From Halalkalicoccus jeotgali B3 (GTDB lineage: Archaea > Halobacteriota > Halobacteria > Halobacteriales > Halalkalicoccaceae): DNA of 64,000 nt. The stretch spans positions 62,001 through 126,000 of the forward strand of contig NC_014298.1 of NCBI RefSeq assembly GCF_000196895.1. The letters run 5' to 3'. Every line of letters begins with the position of its first letter. The first letter of the stretch is position 1. This document shows, in pieces, positions 17,917 to 27,324 of this stretch. The translations under genes were made by a program, and so were the position numbers. The notes below the pieces were generated by a model. The model saw only the letters and a program-made list of their open reading frames with translations, made no database searches and was not told the origin of the DNA.

Positions 17917-18679
17917 TAACCGGGTGATGGCGTTGCGCATCCGACGATACCGACGGATCCCTCATTTTCCTCAACAGAGCTATTGACGTGCAAATCGGGT
18001 GCTACGCGTGCGATATCGTGCGTGAGATCAACCACGACCGATGCAGATGTTCCTCGTAGGGCGAGTTCGAGCCCGCTACTTCCAACTGTGGTAATTGGTA
18101 GTGGGAGAGTGAAGGCGGCAATATAATGGGGGTATCTAAGACACTATACCCGATAGAGTATAAGGGGGTAGTAGCCTTGTCAGAGGCTACGGAGCTCATC
18201 CACGAGTGGGACCCAGGGTGATGTCAGAGGCGTCCTGCGTCCCTCCCCCTTGTGGGCGCTTTCACTGTGCTGAACACGTTCATCAGCGCCTAGTTCATCT
18301 CGTTCGCGCAGAGGCATATGACTTGGTCCTAAGCAACTAGGCACCTAGTCTGCTATACACAGAAGTGCATAAGGGGATAGTAGCTTCGTCAGAGGCGCCC
18401 TGTGTCCCCTTCCCTTGTGGGCACCCGCACGTCGACCATGAGCGCGCAATAGCTGGTGCCCAAGTGCAAGTCGACGCTCTATCATTGAACGTCTTGAGTC
18501 GGCAAACGCTTGCGAGTTACCACGGGGTGAGACACACACACATGGCCCCGTGAGTAACCATGACTGCTATCGCGTCTCTGGCGCTCTGGCAGGATACGAT
18601 AATACAGCTACCGCTAAGACCGCACCGACTCATGCTGGATAGCGGTCGATCTCTGTTCGATACACTGAAGTTGTGACGT
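17917..18679. repeat. Non-coding stretch with diverged direct repeats
   Basis: No gene seen. ATAAGGGGRTAGTAGC followed by GTCAGAGGC occurs at 18160-18187 and 18369-18396. A longer block starting GTCAGAGGCG and ending CTTGTGGGC occurs at 18222-18259 and 18388-18425. The blocks overlap in mosaic fashion, as if a composite small element was duplicated and rearranged. No terminal inverted repeats identified. Confidence 0.6.
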
Positions 18680-19360
18680 GGGGTGTCAGTACTCCCTTCG
18701 AAGGCGTCGTTTTGAAGAGACAGCTGGAGGTTTTCCTCCGCCGAGAGATAGCGACCGCGACACTCAACGATTCGCCGAACCGTCGAGTAGGGCACGCCAG
18801 TTCGGCCCTCGAGCGTCCAGTACGAGTGATCCACGTCGCGTAGGTCGATCACCTCAAGGGCTGTCGAGAACTCCTCGCCAGGGACCCAGTACTGACCATC
18901 ATCGTCGAACTGCATCCCGAACGGCGGATGTCTCCCATCATAGCCCGCTTCGAGGCGATCGCGAACCGTCGCTTTCGCGCGCTTGATCTCCGCGCATTTG
19001 GCCGCATCGTTAGTGGCTGTCTGAATTCCTTCGACTGCCATGGGGTAGAGGGCGGCAAATCGCGCTGGTCACGCTCGACGGTATGGAGCTTGATGCCCGT
19101 CTTGTGAAGGTCGATGATGAACAAGCATTCGCTCGTCGAAATCCTGCCCAAGCCGGCCCATATCTCGAAGCGTAACCGCCGCACCTCTCGATTGCGAACG
19201 ATCTCGCGGAGCGCTTGGTAGGCATTCATCGACGGAGTAGCCGCTGGCGTGTCGGCCGTCGTTATAGATCGTGGTCAGGTCGAGATCGTGCGTGCGCCAG
19301 TAGTCTCGCATCGAGGCTTTCTACTTCCCGATCGAGTGGGCCGCGAACCTAGCCATATAC
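18680..19360 (-). pseudogene. Decayed serine recombinase (resolvase/invertase type)
   Basis: Pieces of a haloarchaeal small serine recombinase lie in three frames: IYNDGRHASGYSVDE and LRDMGRLGQDFDERM (about 19090-19311), SECLFIIDLHKTGIKLHTVERD (about 19060-19150), and VEGIQTATNDAAK, GMQFDDDGQYWVPGEEFSTAL, TGVPYSTVRRIVE (about 18740-19041). The last segment is the C-terminal HTH. The N-terminal strand with the catalytic serine is only faintly recognisable upstream (VYG-stop-VRGPLD), with Arg where Ser is expected. At least two frameshifts and one stop show that it is dead. Confidence 0.8.
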
Positions 19361-19437
19361 TGGCATTTGCGCGTCGTCCTCACACTGTATCGAACTCGAT
19401 CCCAATCTATACGGATGCATTTACCGTCGACGTCGGT

Positions 19438-19719
19438 ATGAGTCCAACTGTACTCGAACTGCAGAACGCGATTCGCACAGCCGTCGGCCGCTTTGAACGC
19501 GAGGTGAGTGCGTCGTTCACCAAAGAAGAACTCGTTGCCATCGCGAACGAAGTGGGCTATACTATCGACGAGGGATCACGACCATCGACGACGGCAATGC
19601 GAGCGGGAATCCGGTCGAAGACTGGACTAAGCGAGTCACAAGAGGCCGCCAGCGGTGGCTCGTTTATCAAAGATGAATTGCACGCGATAGCCGACGAACT
19701 CGGCGTGCAGGTGGAGTGA
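19438..19719 (+). CDS. Small protein with a duplicated helical motif
   Basis: 93 residues from the ATG at 19438. Two related segments, SFTKEELVAIANEVG (26-40) and SFIKDELHAIADELG (75-89), are separated by a Ser/Thr/Arg-rich linker. Each looks like the F/L-x-K-x-E-L-x-x-I-A-x-x-L-G helix-hairpin pattern of SAP or Rho-N-like nucleic-acid-binding motifs. The start may be further upstream, but sequence before 19438 belongs to the serine recombinase remnant on the other strand. No named family; DNA or RNA binding is a guess. Confidence 0.55.
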   Translation: MSPTVLELQNAIRTAVGRFEREVSASFTKEELVAIANEVGYTIDEGSRPSTTAMRAGIRSKTGLSESQEAASGGSFIKDELHAIADELGVQVE

Positions 19720-19789
19720 GGCAATGGATGCGTGCAACTGAGTCGAAGAATCGGGTATAACCACAGTCTAACCGTGCTGAGTATGGATA

Positions 19790-20053
19790 TTAGTTCATCT
19801 TAGTTATAACTCCGGTTAGCCTCTTCCCGTTGTAGTGGTACTGGAGGCGCCAACATGAAAAAAAACGAGACCAGTCGGGCCATGATGTGTCAGAGGCACT
19901 CCCGGGCAGGGGTCGGCCAGCCTGAATCGCAGTGTCATAATACGCTTCGAGTTCGTCTTTGATTGTCACTCCATTCGGTTCGCTCAAGCCGGCGATTATA
20001 TAGAGGCTGTCCCGCTGGAAACTCGTTAACTTTATGCGATCTGCTTCGACCAT
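19790..20053 (-). pseudogene. Broken PadR-family regulator
   Basis: Residues 1-42 (KLTSFQRDSLYIIAGLSEP, then NGVTIKDELEAYYDTAIQAGR) are clear PadR winged-helix sequence. After QAGR the expected LYPNLDTLVDKGLV is replaced by out-of-frame text (PLPGSASDTSWPDWS), and the wing is missing. The break coincides with a copy of the GTCAGAGGC motif (19889-19897 on the opposite strand), suggesting that a small insertion caused it. It is the third PadR copy in the region. Confidence 0.7.
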
Positions 20054-20473
20054 CTACCCGCAATGTCTCTCCTATACGTCGCTAACTACATGTCTGCTAA
20101 TTATAACACTCCTCCTCTTCCCAGTCTCGTCATCATGTCTCGGATGTCACTCCTCCAGTATTGCAGTATAGACCCCAGACGTCTTGTCGGTGAACTCGTG
20201 CGGTGACGTTACTGTACCGGCTACGTTGTAGAGTATATCTGGGTATCTACTGATCAGTGGCGTCTTTCCTTCATAGCACTGCAGGCGCGACACCTCGATT
20301 GCAGTCGAGGTCGCGGTCGGGGTATTCTATCGACTTATTAGATGATGGTAGTTTTGAGTACTGTCCAATCGTAAGTGCAAGCTACGAAGTCCATGTGTAT
20401 CGATTGAAAAACCACATGCTTCACATAACGCAAAAACACTTTTCGATCTCCCCAGCATTCGCAAGTACATCGC
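20054..20473. other. Non-coding stretch before a Bat-type gene
   Basis: No gene recognised. A frame at 20257-20511 has no haloarchaeal composition. The last about 70 bp are A+T-rich (AAAACCACATGC, then CGCAAAAACAC) and probably contain the promoter of the gene at 20474. Confidence 0.4.
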
Positions 20474-21142
20474 ATGACCGTTCTTCTCACAGTCACCGTT
20501 CAAGCAGCTGAAACAGCACTCAAAGAGACATTCGAGGAATTAGGTAATGTTCGGTTCGAAATGGAGAATACGGTGACAATGCAAGCCGATCAGGAGTGGC
20601 CACACGTTTGGATTCGAGGTTACCCACGAGGGAAAATTGAAATTGCATTACGTGCCGATTCAACGATATCCAGTTTCGAATACATTGCCTCGCGAGAAGA
20701 TGACTTCTTATATAGTATCAATGTCACAGAGGATCGACTGACGCTGGTAGATCTCGTTCAGGAAGAAAATGGCGTAATATTGACTGCAGTAGGATTCAAC
20801 GGACGATGGGAACTTCGAATACGTTTTGCTGACAACACTCATCTGACTCGGTTTCATAACCGACTCAAAGAGAGCGGAATTACACTCGATGTAAAGCGCA
20901 TTCAGGAATTTAACGGGGACGAAAAGGGTACCGAACTCCTTACTGGTCCCCAGCGAGAGGCGCTCGAAGCAGCCGTCGAACATGGCTATTTTGCGATCCC
21001 ACGGCAGATCTCACTCGAAGAACTTGCCGATGAAGTAGGAATCTCCCATCAAGCATTATCTGAACGGCTCCGCCGTGCTTCCGAACGGCTGGCCCAGTCT
21101 GAAATCGGCCAGCCAATAGAAGAGGTTGATCACGATCAGTGA
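20474..21142 (+). CDS. HTH_10 (bacterio-opsin-activator-like) regulator
   Basis: 222 residues. The N-terminal about 150 residues form a Bat-like sensory/effector domain rich in beta strands (TVLLTVTVQAAETALKET, RIRFADNTHLTRFHNRLKE). The C-terminus is HTH_10: LTGPQREALEAAVEHGYFAIP, then ISLEELADEVGISHQALSERLRRA (about 165-210). Soluble transcription regulator with no known ligand. The upstream DNA is A+T-rich. It lies in an accessory zone with two other HTH_10 proteins (14962, 21503), none next to an obvious target operon. Confidence 0.88.
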   Translation: MTVLLTVTVQAAETALKETFEELGNVRFEMENTVTMQADQEWPHVWIRGYPRGKIEIALRADSTISSFEYIASREDDFLYSINVTEDRLTLVDLVQEENGVILTAVGFNGRWELRIRFADNTHLTRFHNRLKESGITLDVKRIQEFNGDEKGTELLTGPQREALEAAVEHGYFAIPRQISLEELADEVGISHQALSERLRRASERLAQSEIGQPIEEVDHDQ

Positions 21143-21502
21143 ATCAGCTACAGGGCTACTGCTTCCTCTGTAGTGCTGACGTCGATCACGAAACCAGGCT
21201 TTTGGTCTCGCAACGCCGGGTGGGGCTATCTCGGAGACGGGGGTCGCAGGCCTAACCCTCAGTGGTGGTATTGGTCACTTACGCTGCAAGTACGGCTTGA
21301 CCTGCGACAACCTCGTATCCGGTGATCTGGTCACAGCAACTGCACTCCTCTGATCGTGCGAAGTTCCGTTCTCGTGCTTGCTACCCATAAAACCAAAGTC
21401 GAAAACAGCCACAATACAAGCAGATCGAGTCTCGTCTAGAACCGAACCCGCTGGCCAGGAAGAAACCATACATTAAGCCCGCGCGGCATCAATCGTCCTT
21501 CT
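21143..21502. other. Non-coding stretch between two HTH_10 genes
   Basis: No gene seen. Mixed GC content, with no convincing repeats or palindromes. Presumably holds the promoter for the gene at 21503. Confidence 0.4.
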
Positions 21503-22309
21503 ATGCGCGAGTACGTCTTCCTCCTCGAATACGATCGTGGTGTCCACCCCGTGCGGGACTTCTTCATCGAGCACCCGGAGATCGTGGCGACGACCCTCAG
21601 CATGTCGATCGCTTCCGACGGCGGCTGGCGAGTTGAGCACGCAACCGGCCCTGAAAAGGCTCTCGATGCGCTCGAAACTGTCTATTTCGACGATCACTGC
21701 AACGACTGCACGTACCCGACCCCTGCCTGCGATACCGTACTCGACTACCAGCTCCTCGAACGAGAGCCGACAGCCCGAACGATCTATCGGCACGTGACGG
21801 ATATGAGCTACTGTTCTTCGCTCGGCTATCTCGCGTACGAGACCTTCGGCGATGGCCTCGTCTTCGACGCGACCCAGCGCGGTCCGTACTACGAATGGCG
21901 CGTGCTCATCCCGACCGATCGAGACGTCGACGCGTTCCGCCGAACGCTGCAGGAAGATCTTCCGGATGGTGTCTCGCTCGCCCTTCGCCGGGTCGGTACG
22001 CCTGAATGCTGGGTAGGGACTCGACAGCCACAGTATGGCACGGACCTACCGTACGAACAGCGTCAGGCGCTCGAAGCCGCCATGCGGATGGGCTACTACG
22101 AGCACCCGCGCGATGCAACACTGGAAGACCTCGCTACCGATCTCGATCTCCCCGTAACGACGCTTCGCTATCGGTTGCGTCGAGCCGAGGCGTGGGCGGC
22201 CACGATCGCCCTCGGCGAGGTTGGAGCCCACTTCGGCGCTATCACTGCTGACAAGGGTGAGCGATCCGAGAGCGTCTCCGCGCCGGTCGTGCCAACAGAC
22301 GAGGACTGA
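21503..22309 (+). CDS. HTH_10 regulator with a cysteine-rich sensory half
   Basis: 268 residues. The N-terminal half begins MREYVFLLEYDRGVHPVRDFF and contains a cluster HCNDCTYPTPACD (about residues 73-85) able to bind a metal or respond to redox. A beta-rich effector region follows (YYEWRVLIPTDRDVDAFRRTL). The C-terminal HTH_10 reads LPYEQRQALEAAMRMGYYEHP, then TLEDLATDLDLPVTTLRYRLRRAE. The layout resembles DmsR-type haloarchaeal activators of anaerobic respiration, which also have Cys-rich halves, but no respiratory genes are adjacent. Target unknown. Confidence 0.87.
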   Translation: MREYVFLLEYDRGVHPVRDFFIEHPEIVATTLSMSIASDGGWRVEHATGPEKALDALETVYFDDHCNDCTYPTPACDTVLDYQLLEREPTARTIYRHVTDMSYCSSLGYLAYETFGDGLVFDATQRGPYYEWRVLIPTDRDVDAFRRTLQEDLPDGVSLALRRVGTPECWVGTRQPQYGTDLPYEQRQALEAAMRMGYYEHPRDATLEDLATDLDLPVTTLRYRLRRAEAWAATIALGEVGAHFGAITADKGERSESVSAPVVPTDED

Positions 22310-22602
22310 CTGTATTGAGTCCGTCAGTTCGTTCGCTGACCTCGCGCTGATAATAGTGACCACTGGTCAGTACCAGATCGATGGCTCCGCGCGGATGAAC
22401 TCGATCTCGACCCTCGTTTGCAACAATACGAACGCAGTGTTATGGAATCTCGTGTCCATAGATCATCCATGGTACCGCGATCGAACCTGTGGCGAATCTC
22501 TCTGCACCGGTCTCCACTGAAATGGGGTCGTCGAGTAGCCCCTGAGCTGTCAGAGGTGACCGAGAGTCCAACAACCACCCCTGCCTTGTCAGAGGACTAT
22601 AG

Positions 22603-23541
22603 GTGCAATTAGCTCTGCGATCACAGCACCAGAATACCGGCCTATTCGGGGTGTACTGTGTGGTTGGAGCGCTCGTGTTCGTTGGCTCGAAGATGGGTCT
22701 GCCATATGCTCCGCCACTCGTCCTCGCTGCCCTCCGCCTCGACGTCGCCGGTTTGCTGTTAATTCCGGTCGTTGCCGTCCAGTACGAGTATTGGCTTCCG
22801 CAAACCCGCCGCGATCTCATCGGAGTGGCCCTGACTGGCGTCTTCACTCTGGGGATGACGAACACGCTACTATTGACCGGCCAACAGTACGTCAGTAGTG
22901 CAGTTGGGGCGATCGCCTATAGTCTTATGCCGATGTTGATGACGGCCTTTGCTGTGTTGCTCCTCCCAGCGGCGGGCCTCGATCGATCCGACGCTGTCGG
23001 GATCGGTCTCGGGTTCATCGGGGCACTCATCGTTGCCAATCCGACTCCAGCGACCCTCCTGACGGCGCGAGTGGTGGGAGTCGGTATCATGCTCGCAAGC
23101 GTTGTGGCCTTCGCGCTGGGCAGCGTGCTGACTCAGCGACTCGATCCATCGATGCCCCGAATCACGCTGACCGCTTGGGGCGCACTGGTAGCCGGCTTGT
23201 TCAACCACGCGGTGGCTCTCCGATTCGGCGCGTCGCTGACCGCTGTCGATTGGACGATCCAGCTGGTCTATGCGTTGTTCGTATTGGGAGTCCTCGCGAC
23301 GGCGATCCTCTATACGGTGCATTTCGAGCTCGTCGACCGGATCGGCCCGTCACGAGCGAGTCTAACGTTTTATGTCCAACCGATCGTCGCTGCTCTATTG
23401 GGCTGGCTACTGTTCAGACGTCGGGTTACGGCCGGTGTCTTTGTCGGGTTTCTCGTCATCGTCTCGGGATTTGCCCTCATTGAATACCGGCTACTGTTCC
23501 GACTATGGCGGAACTTCGTCGGCGTCGGCACCCGTGAGTGA
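22603..23541 (+). CDS. EamA/DMT-family transporter
   Basis: 312-residue integral membrane protein with about ten hydrophobic segments arranged as two EamA repeats of five helices (e.g. GLFGVYCVVGALVFVGSKMG, VIMLASVVAFALGSVLT, VFVGFLVIVSGFALIEY). The P-x-x-A-A-L-L-G-W-L-L-F signature is near the C-terminal repeat. DMT carriers export amino acids, nucleosides or other metabolites; the substrate cannot be deduced. The frame opens with a GTG at 22603. Two GTCAGAGG motifs lie just upstream (22549, 22588). No operon partner. Confidence 0.9.
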   Translation: MQLALRSQHQNTGLFGVYCVVGALVFVGSKMGLPYAPPLVLAALRLDVAGLLLIPVVAVQYEYWLPQTRRDLIGVALTGVFTLGMTNTLLLTGQQYVSSAVGAIAYSLMPMLMTAFAVLLLPAAGLDRSDAVGIGLGFIGALIVANPTPATLLTARVVGVGIMLASVVAFALGSVLTQRLDPSMPRITLTAWGALVAGLFNHAVALRFGASLTAVDWTIQLVYALFVLGVLATAILYTVHFELVDRIGPSRASLTFYVQPIVAALLGWLLFRRRVTAGVFVGFLVIVSGFALIEYRLLFRLWRNFVGVGTRE

Positions 23542-23728
23542 CGCCTGCGAGCACCCAGAGACAACGGCCCTCCCTGAGACTCCTCACTCCTACGTGCACT
23601 CGTCTCGTGTAACGTCTGTGGACCACAACCTCTGATAGTGACACTCATACATTCATACGGAGTCACTGTCCTTATCTACGGGTCGGTCGCAACAACCGTA
23701 TTTGTACTGTCGCCGTGAGCAATCCCAT

Positions 23729-25027
23729 ATGGAGTTTCCTAACCGAAGTGCTATTGACCACCTCGTCGACCCACAGCCGTTGCCCGAGTTTGCACGTATC
23801 CGATACAAACCGACGAGTGAGGCACTGTCTGAGCCGGTCGGCAAAGCCCAAGCCGAACTCGACGCCCTCGGCGTGGATGAACTGAACGACGGTGCGACGG
23901 TTGCCGTAGGCGTCGGTAGTCGTGGTATCCACCGCATTGTCGACGTCGTACGCGCAATAGTAACCGAACTCGACGAGCGGGGTCTCACTGTCGTCATCGT
24001 CCCCGCAATGGGGAGTCACGGCGGCGCGACGCCCAAGGGCCAGCGCGAGGTGCTGGAATCGCTTGGTATCACCGAAGAGACGGTAGGCACGCCGATAGAC
24101 GCGCGGATGGACACGAAAGAACTAGCTACGGTGATAGTTGGCGACGCCGACGTACCAGTGTACTTCGCAACAGCTGCGCTCAACGCCGACGCCGTGCTCG
24201 TAGTCAACCGCGTGAAAGCGCACACGAATTTCAGCGGCCCAATCGAGAGCGGGCTCGCGAAGATGACCGTGGTCGGCCTTGGGAAGCAGCGTGGGGCGAA
24301 ATCGTTCCACTCAGCAGCCATCGCAGAAGGGTACGTTGAGACGTTGACTGCCGCGCTAGATATCGTTGCGTCGTCGGTCCCGTTGCTCGGTGGCGTTGCA
24401 CTCGTAGAGGATTTCGAAGAGAAACTCGCACACGTTGAAGGCGTACCCGCGGGGTCGTTTATCGACCGTGAGCCGGAACTGCTAGAACGCGCATACGACG
24501 AAATGCCGATGCTCCCCGTCGATGACGTCGACCTACTAGTGATCGACGAGATCGGCAAGGAGATATCCGGCGCAGGAATGGACACGAACGTCATCGGGCG
24601 CTACCGAGTGCTGAACGCACCCGATCCCGACAAACCGGATGTCGCTCTCATTTACGTCCGCGGGCTTACCGAAGCGACGAAAGGGAATGGTAACGGTATC
24701 GGGCTTGCGGATCTCACCCGACGAGCCGCAGTCAACCAAATCGACCTCCAGAAGACGTACGCAAATGCGCTCACAAGCGGGTCGCTCTCGAAGGCGAAGC
24801 TTCCTGTAGTCGCGCCCGACGACGAGTTCGCGCTCCGCACGGCACTGGCTGCACTCGGCAGCTACGACCCCGAAACGGTCCGTATCCTGTGGATTCAAAA
24901 CACAGAAGAACTCGGCGAACTGCGGGTCTCGACCGCCGTTATCGACGATCTGCCGGAGTCGGCGAGCGTAACGACACACGAGTCGATAGCGTTCAACGAC
25001 GGCACGGCACAGTTTACGGAAACGTAG
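23729..25027 (+). CDS. LarA-like (DUF2088, lactate racemase family) protein
   Basis: 432 residues from the ATG at 23729 (MEFPNRSAID). It contains the DUF2088-type N-terminal domain (VAVGVGSRGIHRIVDVVRAI, then VPAMGSHGGATPKGQREVL), the segment NRVKAHTNFSGPIESGLAKM and a C-terminal domain. LarA enzymes racemise 2-hydroxyacids using a nickel-pincer cofactor; this protein keeps the GSHGGAT and KAHT regions, but the subgroup is distant from characterised lactate racemases, and the LarB/C/E maturation genes are not nearby. The longer frame to 23702 starts in unlikely sequence. It could supply a hydroxyacid isomer to the 28.7-32.3 kb operon (inference). Confidence 0.8.
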   Translation: MEFPNRSAIDHLVDPQPLPEFARIRYKPTSEALSEPVGKAQAELDALGVDELNDGATVAVGVGSRGIHRIVDVVRAIVTELDERGLTVVIVPAMGSHGGATPKGQREVLESLGITEETVGTPIDARMDTKELATVIVGDADVPVYFATAALNADAVLVVNRVKAHTNFSGPIESGLAKMTVVGLGKQRGAKSFHSAAIAEGYVETLTAALDIVASSVPLLGGVALVEDFEEKLAHVEGVPAGSFIDREPELLERAYDEMPMLPVDDVDLLVIDEIGKEISGAGMDTNVIGRYRVLNAPDPDKPDVALIYVRGLTEATKGNGNGIGLADLTRRAAVNQIDLQKTYANALTSGSLSKAKLPVVAPDDEFALRTALAALGSYDPETVRILWIQNTEELGELRVSTAVIDDLPESASVTTHESIAFNDGTAQFTET

Positions 25028-25454
25028 GCTGGATTACTTTTATCGAAGCGTCTTTCCTTCTCTCTGGCTTGTATGCACAGGGAACGGTAGATAGATCACA
25101 ATACAGCACACGTGATAACATTGTCCAGCAGACTCAGGACAGCATCGGCGAAGACGCTCGCGGTATCCGGTATCTTTCCTGTGACTCACCTGTGGCTTTC
25201 TGAGTACCCACAACTACTCCCCGAACTCCACACATGGACTCCCGGTGAGTTCGATCCCCGGACTACCGGGAAAGCGCCCTACCAGCAGTATCGAGAGACG
25301 GACGATGGCAGCCATTAGTGAGGAAGGGGTTCTCTGATTAGAACAGGCAAACACCGCTTCGTCTCAGAGCGGAGTATACCACTTACAGAGTACTGTATAG
25401 CGCCGACACAAACTCTCCCTAATTGAAGAGCCCTAGGCGATAGCCAATGGATTC
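25028..25454. other. Non-coding stretch with possible gene remnant
   Basis: A frame ending at 25318 reads THLWLSEYPQLLPELHTW, then TPGEFDPRTTGKAPYQQYRE; protein-like but unrecognised and without a good start. The remainder contains no visible gene. Confidence 0.35.
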
Positions 25455-26066
25455 ATGATGATATCGACCAGTCTGAAACACAGCATGACCGCGGCAACGG
25501 ACTACGACATCACCGGGATCGAACTCACCGAGAACCAGTATACCGTTGAACGGAGCCTGTTCCGGAATAAATACACTGTCCGTGACGCCACCGGCACCAC
25601 CGTTCTCAAGAGCAAACAGAAGATGCTCAGGGTGAAAGAGGAATTCCCGTTTGTCGATGCGAATGGAATCACGGTCTTTACCGTGAAAGCCAGCGGCATC
25701 ATCGACGTTGCGGGCAAGTACCTGCTCACGGATGCCCAAACAGAGAAAGACCTCGTGATTCTCGATAACGACTATTCTCTCCTCCGAGATACCTGGACGA
25801 TTCGTGATAGCGAGACAGGCACCACACTCGCCAAAATCACCTCCCGTGGCGCACTCGCAACACTGGCCCGGAGCAAGCTGCCACTCGGCGGGTTGATTCA
25901 ATACAGATACGAGATTTCTGATGCCGAGTGTGTGCATGTCGGGACGATTCGGGGCAAACTATCGCTTCGGGACCGCTACGAGATCACTATCGACGATGCG
26001 AGTACGGTCCCGAAAGAACCGATTGTTGCTGCTGCACTCGTCATCGACGCGATTCAGGGTAATTAA
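25455..26066 (+). CDS. LURP-one-related (tubby-like) protein
   Basis: 203 residues. The pattern GIELTENQYTVERSLFRNKYTV, VLKSKQKMLRVKEEFPFVD, then YLLTDAQTEKDLVILDNDYSLLRDTWTI and LGGLIQYRYEISDAECVHVG is the 12-stranded barrel sequence of the LURP-one/DUF567 family (tubby and scramblase superfamily). The family binds membranes or phosphoinositides in eukaryotes; in archaea the role is unknown. There is no signal peptide. The stop region overlaps the convergent gene at 26063 by four bases. Confidence 0.82.
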   Translation: MMISTSLKHSMTAATDYDITGIELTENQYTVERSLFRNKYTVRDATGTTVLKSKQKMLRVKEEFPFVDANGITVFTVKASGIIDVAGKYLLTDAQTEKDLVILDNDYSLLRDTWTIRDSETGTTLAKITSRGALATLARSKLPLGGLIQYRYEISDAECVHVGTIRGKLSLRDRYEITIDDASTVPKEPIVAAALVIDAIQGN

Positions 26067-26395
26067 ATCAGTACTGGTGCTACTGTTACCCTTGGTACCT
26101 CTCTGGGACTCAGATCGGGAGCGGTGCCGTCACCGTCGAGCAAGACGGTATCGGTGAGATCACACCCGTAGATGTCCTTTAACGGACCGTCAGCGACGAT
26201 GGACTCTTGATGGAAGATGTTGGGTGATTTCAGCTGGTCGAACGGCATCGTCTCGATCAGGGGAATGATCCACGAATGCTCATCTATCGATGTACCATCT
26301 ACCTCCGACATGACTGCCACTTCGATTCGAAATACTATTTCATACCAGGATTCTCCGCGAAACGGTGGTAGATCGGAATGCTCATGTGACTGCAC
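26063..26395 (-). CDS. Hypothetical protein, possibly HalOD1-like
   Basis: 110 residues. WYEIVFRIEVAVMSEVDGTSIDE, then IIPLIETMPFDQLKSPNIF, followed by a short beta tail loosely fits the HalOD1 output-domain pattern (helix, PL-x-x-x-ID-x-x-L). The match is weak. Small, acidic, no membrane segment. Convergent with the LURP-one-like gene. The likely promoter is the A+T-rich stretch 26400-26450. Confidence 0.5.
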   Translation of the reverse strand: MQSHEHSDLPPFRGESWYEIVFRIEVAVMSEVDGTSIDEHSWIIPLIETMPFDQLKSPNIFHQESIVADGPLKDIYGCDLTDTVLLDGDGTAPDLSPREVPRVTVAPVLI

Positions 26396-26631
26396 GAGTA
26401 TATAGTAGATAGACAGCTCTCTACGGTATTTTAAATCGCTACTAACTTCGTTCGTAGAAGGTCATCGTTCTAATGGGCTGCTGAGTCGCTCGTAGTATAC
26501 CACGAATATAGTGAGGCGATCGGCACCAGTAGATAGATCCACGCCACATACTACTGCAGCGACTATAACTGGACGTCCAAAACCCAGTAGTCCGTCCTGG
26601 TATTTCGTCTAAGAGGATCATTGTAAAACAG

Positions 26632-27324
26632 CTACTCTAACTGGTCCGCAAGATCATTGAAATCTTCGACGACGATATCGGGATCCTGTCCAATGGATTC
26701 ATGGGGAGCCTTCTGTTCAGGTCGTGCAAGCCACCCAGCCATCATGCCTGCATGCTTTGCGCCCCAGACGTCACGCATACCGCCCCCGGAGACGTGCAGG
26801 ATGTTCTCGATCGGTGTTCCAACACGCGTAGCGGCGTGCTGATAGATCGCCGGATCGGGCTTGTAGACCCCGATCTCATCGGCACTGATCGTATCGGAAA
26901 CGAGATCCTCGAGTTCAGCAGCTTCGATCAGATGCTTAAGCATTGCCGGATTCCCGTTCGAAAGCACGTATACTTCGTAACCTGCGTTAACGACCCGCCC
27001 AATACCATCAGCCACATCATCAAAAACGGTAATCCGATCCTCGTAGACCTCTTTGCGAATGCGGTCGCGCACGTCACTAGGCACGTCATAGCCGGTCGCT
27101 TCGAGAGCATACCGTAGCCCCTGGCCGATCAGCTCCCAGAACGGACGATATGCATCGATATCGTTAGCGATCATCGAATACTGTATGTATTGGTTCCGCC
27201 AGAGTTGCGAGACACGCTCTCCGTCCTCGATCTCCGGGACATGTCCCTCTAGGACGGCAGCTTGTGAACTGACATCAACGAGGGTTGTGTACGAATCGAC
27301 CGTAACCGTCTCAGGTCTTTCCAT
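26632..27324 (-). CDS. HAD-superfamily hydrolase, haloacid dehalogenase type II-like
   Basis: 230 residues from the ATG at 27324 (MERPETVTVDSYTTLVDV); an upstream ATG at 27378 would add 18 unlike residues. The nucleophile is Asp in VTVDSYTTLVD, with Thr replacing the common Gly of DxYGT. Motif II is YVLSNGNP, motif III Lys is in GVYKPDPAIY, and motif IV is in HVSGGGMRDVWGAKHAGM. Type II dehalogenases hydrolyse 2-haloacids, but many relatives are phosphatases. It precedes a DeoR-type regulator on the same strand and diverges from a sugar-type operon, so a phosphosugar or hydroxyacid substrate is plausible. Gap to the regulator: 178 bp. Confidence 0.85.
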   Translation of the reverse strand: MERPETVTVDSYTTLVDVSSQAAVLEGHVPEIEDGERVSQLWRNQYIQYSMIANDIDAYRPFWELIGQGLRYALEATGYDVPSDVRDRIRKEVYEDRITVFDDVADGIGRVVNAGYEVYVLSNGNPAMLKHLIEAAELEDLVSDTISADEIGVYKPDPAIYQHAATRVGTPIENILHVSGGGMRDVWGAKHAGMMAGWLARPEQKAPHESIGQDPDIVVEDFNDLADQLE

